From: Agathobaculum massiliense
GTDB lineage: Bacteria > Bacillota > Clostridia > Oscillospirales > Butyricicoccaceae
Direction: 5' to 3'
Assembly (NCBI RefSeq): GCF_900291975.1
Contig: NZ_OMPN01000001.1
Location: 2,480,001 to 2,544,000, forward strand
DNA: 64,000 bases
Both the position numbers and the translations under genes were made by a program. Below the pieces are notes generated by a model. The model was not told the origin of the DNA, did no database searches, and saw nothing but the letters and a program-made list of their open reading frames with translations. Positions 16,543 through 24,111 of this stretch are shown here, piece by piece (positions within the stretch are counted from its first letter, which is position 1; every line of letters starts with the position of its first letter).

Positions 16543-17067
16543 TTAGAAAAAGTCCGGAAATTCCTTTTTGAGTACTTCTGCAGTTTTCTTAATGCGGTAA
16601 GCGAAGGTCTTTCTACCAGTGCCGATTTTGGTGGCAATAGCATCATCACTTACGCCTAGCTGACGGAGTCTCCAAATTTCAATGGCCTGAGGCAATAGCT
16701 CACACACTCGAGCGAGAAGCTGACGCATATAAAGGACATCAGTTACAAGATCCTCACTGGAGGGGACTTGAAGGTCGGGCATCTCTCTCTGCAATTGGTC
16801 GAGCCAGTTCATTTCCGTGCTCTCATTATCGGTATGACCCGAGTCCAGGGAACTCAGATCTCCTTGCGTGCAGTAAGGACAGGTCCAACAATCCATGTCG
16901 CACATCAGCCTCTTGGAAGGTGGGCATACACAACGACCATGATTCTGCTGAGTGCGACGGTATGCGTTTATGTCGCGGTAGTAGTCATCAAACTGTTCTT
17001 TAGTGCAGGGTACCCATTGTTTGGCAGAGCGTATGTAGATACGATTCTGCTTGTCATTGTTTGTCAT
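16543..17067 (-). CDS. Cysteine-cluster protein with sigma-like helix-turn-helix (integrative-element regulator)
   Basis: 174 residues. The N-terminal half has the stretch IYIRSAKQWVPCTKEQFDDY, then a Cys cluster CVCPPSKRLMCDMDCWTCPYC that could bind a metal. From memory this layout occurs in sigma-70-like proteins of clostridial conjugative elements. The C-terminus is a region-4-like HTH (LRQLGVSDDAIATKIGTGRK). The usual acidic central block of those homologues is shortened, so it may be a diverged or reduced member. Its ribosome binding site GGAGGAATT is locked in a hairpin just before the ATG, pointing to control of translation. It is a relic or regulator of the element that brought the island. 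Confidence 0.65.
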   Translation of the reverse strand: MTNNDKQNRIYIRSAKQWVPCTKEQFDDYYRDINAYRRTQQNHGRCVCPPSKRLMCDMDCWTCPYCTQGDLSSLDSGHTDNESTEMNWLDQLQREMPDLQVPSSEDLVTDVLYMRQLLARVCELLPQAIEIWRLRQLGVSDDAIATKIGTGRKTFAYRIKKTAEVLKKEFPDFF

Positions 17068-17070
17068 AAA

Positions 17071-17108
17071 AATTCCTCCGATTTTCGATTTCTCGAAACG
17101 GAGGAATT
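17071..17108 (-). promoter_or_regulatory. Ribosome-binding-site-sequestering hairpin
   Basis: In the leftward transcript, AATTCCTCCG pairs perfectly with CGGAGGAATT, and inside it TTTCGA pairs with TCGAAA around a GAAA (GNRA-type) loop, with only two unpaired bases. The 3' arm contains the Shine-Dalgarno sequence, three bases before the ATG of the sigma-like gene. When folded, translation should be blocked, so a thermosensor, an anti-terminator-like switch or a binding protein could open it. Confidence 0.7.
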
Positions 17109-17331
17109 GAAAGTAGCTGCATAATGGGGGAAAAAGTAACCGCAGTCCAAACGAATCTCTCCGTTTCGGATTGCAGCTAACCCGCTCAAAAGGCAGCTAC
17201 GGTATTGAATTGTCTGCCGTGGCGGGTTGAGCCATCGGAGATCAAGCGATGCCGGCCACTACAGTTTGAAGTGAGAGTTTTCGTTCGCAGAATAAATGAT
17301 GCGTATAGAAATAATTAATTTGCAAACGAAA

Positions 17332-17360
17332 TTGCAAGACGCATATTCGCATGATATAAT
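17332..17360 (+). promoter_or_regulatory. Promoter of the ABC-ATPase defence module
   Basis: TTGCAA and TATAAT are separated by 17 bases. The leader to the first start codon is about 140 bases. No competing promoter is visible in the following 10 kb of tightly packed genes, so this may drive the whole defence block. Confidence 0.65.
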
Positions 17361-17506
17361 GATATAAAACTGTTTGCTGATTACTTCGATGCGAATTGTG
17401 ATTAGGTCCCGCCTTCGAACTGATTATACATAATCATACCGGTAGACTTTGATAGCGTCGGATGGGCTTCGGTATATTTTGGTATGTTTAAGATAGGAGT
17501 TTGGCT

Positions 17507-18559
17507 ATGGAATTTTCGACCTTTATGCAACTGCTCTTTCCAGTAATAGGTTTTGGCAGCAGTACCCGCGCCTTTACAAAATCGATGTTTGAAGAAATTC
17601 TTACTGACGATAGCGGTGATATTTTGGGCGGGTATAGCGAAAACACATATAAGGCGTACTACAATGGAACGACAAAAATCACAAGGATCGCACAGAAAAT
17701 CGGACGGTTTGTTGAACCAGAGGAATTCGTTACGTATATTCAAGATTTGCCGGATGCAAATGTGCAGCGGCTGTGCGATAATTTTAAAAATTATCTTCCC
17801 GGGATAACCCAACATAATGCCGGGTATCTAATTGCGGAACTTTTTGAAAAAATCATCAAAGATGCCGCCTCTGTAAAGCGCAAGCAGAAAAGCACGGCAA
17901 GTGATGCTGAGCTTCCCTCACATGAAGCAGATACCCCTACCGAAGACCCCGACAGGGCTTGGAAATCATCGCTTTCAAATCACGATCAGGAGCTGCTGAG
18001 CCGTTTTCGGAAGCAAAGTAAGCCTATCCTTCGGTACTGCATAGACAATGATCCAACAGCTACCTGGACAGCAGGAGATCTGCCAGACTATATTGATGAC
18101 TTGGTGTGTGGAGCGTGGCGGTATGATCTACGCGAAATATCAGACGACGAAGTAAGAAATCTAATTATTGAAATTATCGAAACTATGTCCAAATACCGTT
18201 GCTATATATCAGATAAGTATCTACGATATGTGGAAAGCATGGATAGGTTTTTGTTTAGAAATGAATCATGGGAAGAAGGACAGCGCCTGCGTAATGAATT
18301 TCAACCAGAGTCACTTAAATTACGGAAAAAGATGGCTGATTTATATCGAAGGCTATATCCTATTCCAGAAGATAGTGATTGGGATAGATCTGAAGGAACA
18401 GAGCAAGTTAAGGCAGAGGTTATGGATGATTATACGCCACCAAGTTCTGCCAAAGAAGATAAAAAAATAACCGTTATTCAGAATCAGACTAATGTTGTTC
18501 AAAACGGAGAGAACAACTTTAACCTGACGAATAACGGTACAATGAATTTTAACTTTTGA
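17507..18559 (+). CDS. First component of a three-gene ABC-ATPase system (ABC-3C-like), Asn-rich C-terminal tail
   Basis: 350 residues. The ATG follows TAGGAG by seven bases; an upstream TTG is less likely. Residues ~1-125 are helical (SENTYKAYYNGTTKITRIAQ is characteristic). Residues ~150-290 form a second helical region, and a low-complexity linker leads to an Asn-rich end (VVQNGENNFNLTNNGTMNFNF, written here in full as 21 residues minus the first V). The neighbouring gene's N-terminus carries a matching pattern, suggesting direct assembly of the two products. With the ATPase two genes downstream it forms a compact operon in a defence island. No enzymatic motif is visible, so it could be a sensor, scaffold or effector. 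Confidence 0.6.
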   Translation: MEFSTFMQLLFPVIGFGSSTRAFTKSMFEEILTDDSGDILGGYSENTYKAYYNGTTKITRIAQKIGRFVEPEEFVTYIQDLPDANVQRLCDNFKNYLPGITQHNAGYLIAELFEKIIKDAASVKRKQKSTASDAELPSHEADTPTEDPDRAWKSSLSNHDQELLSRFRKQSKPILRYCIDNDPTATWTAGDLPDYIDDLVCGAWRYDLREISDDEVRNLIIEIIETMSKYRCYISDKYLRYVESMDRFLFRNESWEEGQRLRNEFQPESLKLRKKMADLYRRLYPIPEDSDWDRSEGTEQVKAEVMDDYTPPSSAKEDKKITVIQNQTNVVQNGENNFNLTNNGTMNFNF

Positions 18560-18570
18560 GGCGAAGCAAT

Positions 18571-19221
18571 ATGAGGAACGAGTTATATGTGAAGCAGAAT
18601 AACTTGCCGCCTGCTTCCGAGACACAACAAACCGGCACGAATAATGTTTATGTAGATAATCAGCCGGGGGCTACAGTTAACTTTACATACAATATAAGTT
18701 ATCCAAAATCGGCAGACTCTTCGGCAGAAATGATGATAGCTATTCAATCATTTAGTAAGGAATACTATCAGCTAATTGTTACCCCTGATGAGGATGTTTT
18801 CAAAGATGGGATTATATCTGTCACCACGAGTAGAGCTTTGACAAAACATAATGTTCCTCCTGAAATATTCGAGAGGTGCTCGACCCTTACAGAAGACGGC
18901 ATTGCAGAACTGAAACGATTTCCTGCGATTATCTGTCAGGAAAACACGGCTATGAATGGTACGACTTCCCCTACTCAATATTGTATGCTTTGCTACATAC
19001 AAAAAGTGATGGTCATCGGGAAAAATGTCAAAATAGCCTTCAAGCCTATCGCTCCAATCCAGCAAATAAAACTATGCAACAAACGCAATGCTATGTTCTT
19101 TGGACTAAATATGGATTGCGCAATTACTGACCTTAACTATAGCGCTTGGTCTGTTCGGAAGGTAAATGTATTTGAGGCTTTTAAAGAGGCTGGTATCCTA
19201 GGGATGCCTATGCCCGTATAG
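18571..19221 (+). CDS. Middle component of the three-gene ABC-ATPase system
   Basis: 216 residues from the ATG that follows GAGG, twelve bases after the previous stop. The first ~45 residues are rich in Asn, Gln and Thr (QQTGTNNVYVDNQPG, then NFTYNISY) and mirror the tail of the preceding protein. The rest is a mixed alpha/beta domain (residues ~50-216) with several cysteines (YCMLCYIQ) and no known catalytic motif. It fits the role of the small adaptor, or middle component, described for ABC-three-component conflict systems; that assignment rests on gene order and size, not on a recognised domain. Confidence 0.55.
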   Translation: MRNELYVKQNNLPPASETQQTGTNNVYVDNQPGATVNFTYNISYPKSADSSAEMMIAIQSFSKEYYQLIVTPDEDVFKDGIISVTTSRALTKHNVPPEIFERCSTLTEDGIAELKRFPAIICQENTAMNGTTSPTQYCMLCYIQKVMVIGKNVKIAFKPIAPIQQIKLCNKRNAMFFGLNMDCAITDLNYSAWSVRKVNVFEAFKEAGILGMPMPV

Positions 19222-19231
19222 GGGGAGTTTG

Positions 19232-21514
19232 ATGAATTCTAAGATCTCGTCTGAGATAACCCGGATCGATTTACAGGAGGCAAGTTATAAAGATACAGGT
19301 TGCCACATTGAACCGACCTTTGTCAATTTTTTCTTTGGTAATAATGGTACGGGTAAATCTACCATTGCGAAGGCTATACTCAGCGGCGTGGGGGTGACAT
19401 ATGCCTCAGGCAGAACAGCAGCCAATTATCTGCCACTGGTATATAACCAAGATTTTATTGATGCTAATTTCAGAAGCTATCGTAATATGAAAGGGGTTTT
19501 CACCCTCAATGCAAAAAATGTGAAAGCGCAACGGCAAATCGATGAAAAAAACGAAGAGCGTATTGCCGCTCGAAGGGCATTGACCACTGCAACTGAAAAA
19601 CAAATGGAGCGAGTAGCTACACAAGAAAAATTAAAGAAGGCTTTCTATAAGGAATGCTGGGATAGAGAAAAGGCGTTTCGAGAGGAATTTGCAAAAACGC
19701 AGTCCGGTAAAGGAAAATCTGAACCATTTACCAGAGAGATATTAAAGCATATTCCAAAGCAGATCGACTTGGAGGAATTCCGCAGGTTGTATGACTCGGC
19801 ATTCTCCGAGACAGCAAAGAGGTACCAGCGTTTTTCCACTATTGCCGATACGGCTATAATGGATACTATAGCAGGAAGCGATATATTGACTGTAGCCATT
19901 GTAAATAGTGCTGATACTGAGCTTGCTGGATTTTTGAGAAATATCGGAGCAACTGAGTGGATGCGTCAAGGTCACGATCTTTATGCCCATAACGCTAACG
20001 GAAAATGCCCATACTGTGGCAGAAATCTTTCGGAGGATTTTGAGCAGATAGTGATTGACAGTTTTGATACTAGATATCAAACTAACCTGCAAAAATTAAT
20101 CGATTTTCTGGAAGTTTATAGGAAAACAGCAAACACCCTGTTTATACCTCTCCAGAACATTCCGAAAGATGTTTATCCCCAGATAGATGTGAAGCCGTAC
20201 ACAGAGAAGCTGGAGGTTCTCAAAGCAGCTATTCAGGAAAATATTGAGAAGATCAAGATAAAAACTGAGAATCCAGCATTGCCAGTAATCCTTTCTGACA
20301 TTGCTCCAATTCTGGAGGAACTAGTATTTATTATAAATAGATTTAATGCGCTGATTGAGGCAAATAACGCCATTGTAGATGCAGGCCCAAAGAAAAGGAC
20401 CGAATGTACTGAGCAAGCTTTCTCGCTGTTGGCGTTCCGGCTTAGAGATGTGATTGTTGCTTATCAGCAGAGTGATGCTCAAATAGAAGCTGAGCTGGCA
20501 ACCCTTAATTCGGAAATCGAAGCACAAAAAAAGAGTTTGGAAGGTATCGAAAGGACGTTGAAATCCCTACGAGGGCAGACAGTTGAAACCGAGACTGCCA
20601 AGGAAAGTATTAACACTATGCTGCGTGATTCCGGATTGCAAGGTTTCAGCCTTCAGCCGAAAGCCGGCGTTGACCATGTTTACGAGGTTCGTCGACCGGA
20701 TGGAAGCATTGCAGACAACTTGAGTGAGGGCGAAAAGAACTTCATTGCGTTTCTGTATTTCTACCATCTGGTATATGGCAGTGATTCGGCAGAAGATGAG
20801 ACGAGAGACAAAATTGTGGTCATTGATGATCCCGTTTCCAGTATGGATAGCGGCTCACTCTTTATCGTCAGTACTCTGGTACGGCAGATGATCGAAATTT
20901 GCAGAAACAATGCCGATAATAGAAATCGAATAGTAGACGGTAACTTTATTAAGCAGATTTTTATTCTGACACACAACGCTTACTTTCACCGTGAAATTAC
21001 TTACGGTTATATCTCCAAGTACGAGTATGTTTCGTACTATCTTATCCGGAAGTTGGATTCTAAGTCCACAATAAAGTTGTGTGATGATGTTAATCCAAAC
21101 ATCCCCACAGAGCGCATGAATGTCAACCCGGTTAAGAATTCCTATGCTGCCCTATGGGATGAGTATAAGGAGATACAGTCAGCGGTACCGTTAATGAATG
21201 TCATCCGGCGCATCTTGGAGTATTACTTTTTACAGCTTTGCGGTTATGAGGGTACAAGCCTTCGCCAAGTCGTTCTGGTTAGAGGTAAAGCCGAAGGAAA
21301 ATTCAAAGATATGGACGGTAATGACGATGAGGAGAAGTTCCAGTTAGCTTCCTCTATGCTTGCCTATATCAATGCTAGTTCGATTGGCATGAACGAAGGA
21401 ATCGATTATGTGGAAGAATGCCTCGATGCTACGGAATGCAGAAATATTTTTGAAATGATTTTTGAATCCATGAATCAAAAGCAACACTATGATATGATGA
21501 TGGGGATTCATTGA
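19232..21514 (+). CDS. RloC/AAA_13-like ABC ATPase with zinc-hook, defence system
   Basis: 760 residues of an SMC/Rad50-like ABC ATPase. Walker A is GNNGTGKS (36-43). A coiled coil holds a zinc-hook pair CPYC (259-262). The ABC signature is LSEGEK (497-502), Walker B is IVVIDDPVSSMD (528-539), and a switch histidine lies in LTHNAYFH (581). A conserved C-terminal RRILEYYF follows near 659-666, a segment typical of AAA_13 proteins. Relatives include RloC, a DNA-damage-responsive anticodon nuclease, and ATPases of ABC-three-component systems. I cannot see RloC's full nuclease triad, so the effector is more likely one of the two upstream partners. It probably senses phage DNA or nucleoprotein and triggers that partner. 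Confidence 0.8.
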   Translation: MNSKISSEITRIDLQEASYKDTGCHIEPTFVNFFFGNNGTGKSTIAKAILSGVGVTYASGRTAANYLPLVYNQDFIDANFRSYRNMKGVFTLNAKNVKAQRQIDEKNEERIAARRALTTATEKQMERVATQEKLKKAFYKECWDREKAFREEFAKTQSGKGKSEPFTREILKHIPKQIDLEEFRRLYDSAFSETAKRYQRFSTIADTAIMDTIAGSDILTVAIVNSADTELAGFLRNIGATEWMRQGHDLYAHNANGKCPYCGRNLSEDFEQIVIDSFDTRYQTNLQKLIDFLEVYRKTANTLFIPLQNIPKDVYPQIDVKPYTEKLEVLKAAIQENIEKIKIKTENPALPVILSDIAPILEELVFIINRFNALIEANNAIVDAGPKKRTECTEQAFSLLAFRLRDVIVAYQQSDAQIEAELATLNSEIEAQKKSLEGIERTLKSLRGQTVETETAKESINTMLRDSGLQGFSLQPKAGVDHVYEVRRPDGSIADNLSEGEKNFIAFLYFYHLVYGSDSAEDETRDKIVVIDDPVSSMDSGSLFIVSTLVRQMIEICRNNADNRNRIVDGNFIKQIFILTHNAYFHREITYGYISKYEYVSYYLIRKLDSKSTIKLCDDVNPNIPTERMNVNPVKNSYAALWDEYKEIQSAVPLMNVIRRILEYYFLQLCGYEGTSLRQVVLVRGKAEGKFKDMDGNDDEEKFQLASSMLAYINASSIGMNEGIDYVEECLDATECRNIFEMIFESMNQKQHYDMMMGIH

Positions 21515-21528
21515 GGAGGATAAGAATA

Positions 21529-21732
21529 ATGCGTATCAGCTATAATAAACTTTGGAAAATGCTGATTGACAAAAATATGAAGAAAAGTGATCTTCGGGAT
21601 AAGGCTGGCATTAGTTCGGCCTCTATTGCCAAGCTGGGAAAAGGTGACAATATCACCACGGATGTCCTGATGAAGATTTGCGAGGCTATGGACTGTCATT
21701 TAGATGATATTATGGAGACGGTCGATGAGTAA
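21529..21732 (+). CDS. Small XRE/Cro-CI-type regulator of the R-M locus
   Basis: A 67-residue protein made almost entirely of a lambda-repressor-like HTH: DLRDKAGISSASIAKLGKGD with flanking helices. The ATG follows GAGGAGG. Its end overlaps the first cytosine methyltransferase gene by eight bases. Size and position match controller (C) proteins and YozG-type HTH proteins, which time methyltransferase and endonuclease expression when an R-M system enters a new cell. It starts only 14 bases after the ATPase stop, so it may also be co-transcribed with the preceding module. Confidence 0.8.
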   Translation: MRISYNKLWKMLIDKNMKKSDLRDKAGISSASIAKLGKGDNITTDVLMKICEAMDCHLDDIMETVDE

Positions 21733-23050
21733 GGAAACCTGTGCAATGTGGATAGATCTTATGAAAGATGCGTTGTACAGTAACAGCGCATCAAATAATT
21801 TTAGACCATATATTAAAGAATTGATTTTAGCAGTACAGAATTACTTGAGTGATTTTCGCCCTATGGATAGCACATCATATGAAAACAATCCGATTCAGTT
21901 AATTGATTTCTTTTCTGGTGCCGGCGGGACTTCTCTGGGATTTGCAGCTCTTAATGGGGTAGTTCCTGCAATTAAAATACTTGGCGGGTGCGACATCAAT
22001 GAGGTATCTGCTACAACCTATAGCCATAATTTTGGAACCCCTCTTATTCATAAGGATATTACTACTTTAGCATTTGAGGACGGAAAGCTTGATCAATTTC
22101 TTGAACAAATTGGATACGATAGTAGCAAAATTACAATTATGATTGGCTGCGCGCCTTGTCAGGGGTTTTCTTCGCACAGGAAAAAGCATTGGAACGAAGA
22201 GGACGATGTGCGAAACAGTCTTATTATGGCTTTTGCGGCAATTGTAAAAAAAGTACAGCCAGAAGTAATTATTATGGAAAATGTACCGGAGTTTTTATCT
22301 GCTCGTTATTGGAAATACTTTTCCGCTGCCAAAAAATGTTATGAGGAAAATGGTTATATTGTAAAAGGGGCTATCTATAATGCAGCCGCTTTTGGGGTTC
22401 CACAAGAAAGATTCCGGTCTATTATAATTGGAATGAAAAAAGAATTTGTATTGCCTAAAGGCTACTTGCAACCTTCGGAATATAGAACAGTTCGGGATGC
22501 GATTGCGAATTTGCCTGCTGTGGAGGCAGGGATTGCAGCACCAGGCGATCCAATGCACAAAAGCGCTTCACATAAGAAGAGTACGATTGAGGTTATTAAG
22601 CAGGTCCCACATGATGGCGGGAATAGACCTGTTGGTGTAGGTCCGAAGTGTTTGGATAAAATAAAAGGTTTTTCTGATGTGTATGGTCGTCTGTTCTGGG
22701 ATAAGCCATCTATTACAATTACCCATTATGCAAGAAACCCTGCCAGTGGAAGATATACTCACCCTGATCAGGATCGAGGGCTCACAGCACGAGAAGCTGC
22801 AATTCTTCAAAGTTTCCCTCAGGGTTTCGAGTTTTGTGGCAAATCAGATGACATATATAGGCAGATTGGGGAGGCAGTTCCTCCGATGCTCTCTTCAGCT
22901 ATAGCTGCAAGTGTTTTAATTGAATTGCTGTCTGAGACTCCTACAGAGGCTGAATTGACAGAGGGGCCTAAGTCGATTACCGAGCCGGTAAGCAGCTCAT
23001 ATTCCAGCGTTATTGCTGGCATTAAAACACGTGGGAGATCTAAAAAATGA
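21725..23050 (+). CDS. DNA (cytosine-5-)-methyltransferase 1
   Basis: 441 residues with all core C5-methyltransferase motifs: motif I IDFFSGAGGTSLGF (60-73), catalytic motif IV APCQGFSSH with Cys145, motif VI MENVPEF, motif VIII PQERFRS, and motif X QIGEAVPPML near the C-terminus. The ~60-residue N-terminal extension is unusual. The ATG lies inside the end of the XRE gene. The stop overlaps the next methyltransferase gene by four bases, so the two are translationally coupled. Two C5 enzymes together commonly serve an asymmetric target, one per strand; the recognised sequence cannot be read from here. Confidence 0.92.
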   Translation: MSKETCAMWIDLMKDALYSNSASNNFRPYIKELILAVQNYLSDFRPMDSTSYENNPIQLIDFFSGAGGTSLGFAALNGVVPAIKILGGCDINEVSATTYSHNFGTPLIHKDITTLAFEDGKLDQFLEQIGYDSSKITIMIGCAPCQGFSSHRKKHWNEEDDVRNSLIMAFAAIVKKVQPEVIIMENVPEFLSARYWKYFSAAKKCYEENGYIVKGAIYNAAAFGVPQERFRSIIIGMKKEFVLPKGYLQPSEYRTVRDAIANLPAVEAGIAAPGDPMHKSASHKKSTIEVIKQVPHDGGNRPVGVGPKCLDKIKGFSDVYGRLFWDKPSITITHYARNPASGRYTHPDQDRGLTAREAAILQSFPQGFEFCGKSDDIYRQIGEAVPPMLSSAIAASVLIELLSETPTEAELTEGPKSITEPVSSSYSSVIAGIKTRGRSKK

Positions 23051-24111
23051 CGAAATATACTTGTGTTGATAGTTTCTGCGGTGCAGGTGGCCTTGGCCTT
23101 GGCCTTAAACGTGCAGGCTTTGACATTCTGGTAAGTTTTGATATTGATAAACTCTGTATTGATTCAATTAATAGTAATAAAAAGTATTTCAACCATCCAG
23201 CTGTTGTTGCAGATATTTCCAATATGCTTAATGGAGAACTACTTAGGCGTTGCAATCTTAATCGTGGCGATCTATTCCTATTGGCAGGAGGACCACCGTG
23301 TCAGGGCTTTTCGATCCAAAGAAGAGGCAGCGATATCGATTCAAGAAATGAATTGGTATTGATGTATGGAAAATTGATTGAGGAAGTTTACCCAAAATAT
23401 TTTGTTATGGAAAACGTATCTGGTATTGCGGGAAAACGAGGAAAAACAATACTACAACACCTTGTTGAAGATGTTGAACAAATGGGGTATCATGTTCACA
23501 TTAAACTTATAGATGCTCAGGACTTTGGGGTTCCGCAAAGGCGCAAAAGATATATAGTTGTCGGCGAAAGAAAAGATATTGGAAATCGCTATGTATATCC
23601 TACGCCTACCGGGGTCCACCATACCGTTCGTGATACGATAGGGGATCTTCCTGTTCCACCACAAGACGGAACAGATTATCCAGGATTATCCCTTCATCGG
23701 CGGGATCGTCTATCTGAACGAAATTTGCAGCGAATTCGTGCAATTAAAGAAGGTCAAGGGCGCGATGATCTTCCGGATGACTTGTTAGCAAACTGTCATA
23801 AAATCGATAGTTCAGTAATTGGCTTTCGGAGTGTGTATGGGCGTATGGCATGGGACGACGTTGCACCAACGATAACTGCCAGATTTGATAGTTTTACTAG
23901 GGGCAAGTTCGGACATCCTACTCAGGATCGTAGTATATCTTTGCGTGAGGGTGCGTTGTTACAGACATTTCCTATTGACTTTGAGTTTATCGGAAGTAAA
24001 GTTGACATTGCCAGACAGATAGGTAATGCTGTTCCTCCAGTAATGGCAGAATATATCGGAAAGAGTATTATTGAGTGTTACGAAAAGGCGGGTGAAAATA
24101 ATGGCATTTGA
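23047..24111 (+). CDS. DNA (cytosine-5-)-methyltransferase 2
   Basis: 354 residues with motif I DSFCGAGGLGLGL at the very N-terminus, catalytic motif IV GGPPCQGFS with Cys85, motif VI MENVSGI, motif VIII PQRRKRYIVV, and motif X RQIGNAVPPVMAEYI. It is compact, lacks the N-terminal extension of the upstream paralogue, and its target-recognition region between motifs VIII and IX differs. It overlaps both neighbours, showing tight coupling with the first methyltransferase and with the large nuclease-methyltransferase that follows. Confidence 0.92.
   Translation: MTKYTCVDSFCGAGGLGLGLKRAGFDILVSFDIDKLCIDSINSNKKYFNHPAVVADISNMLNGELLRRCNLNRGDLFLLAGGPPCQGFSIQRRGSDIDSRNELVLMYGKLIEEVYPKYFVMENVSGIAGKRGKTILQHLVEDVEQMGYHVHIKLIDAQDFGVPQRRKRYIVVGERKDIGNRYVYPTPTGVHHTVRDTIGDLPVPPQDGTDYPGLSLHRRDRLSERNLQRIRAIKEGQGRDDLPDDLLANCHKIDSSVIGFRSVYGRMAWDDVAPTITARFDSFTRGKFGHPTQDRSISLREGALLQTFPIDFEFIGSKVDIARQIGNAVPPVMAEYIGKSIIECYEKAGENNGI

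Noticed and set aside
19232-21514. Bona fide RloC anticodon nuclease
   Set aside because: The zinc hook and ATPase motifs fit, but I cannot place the complete C-terminal nuclease triad, and two extra partner genes precede it.
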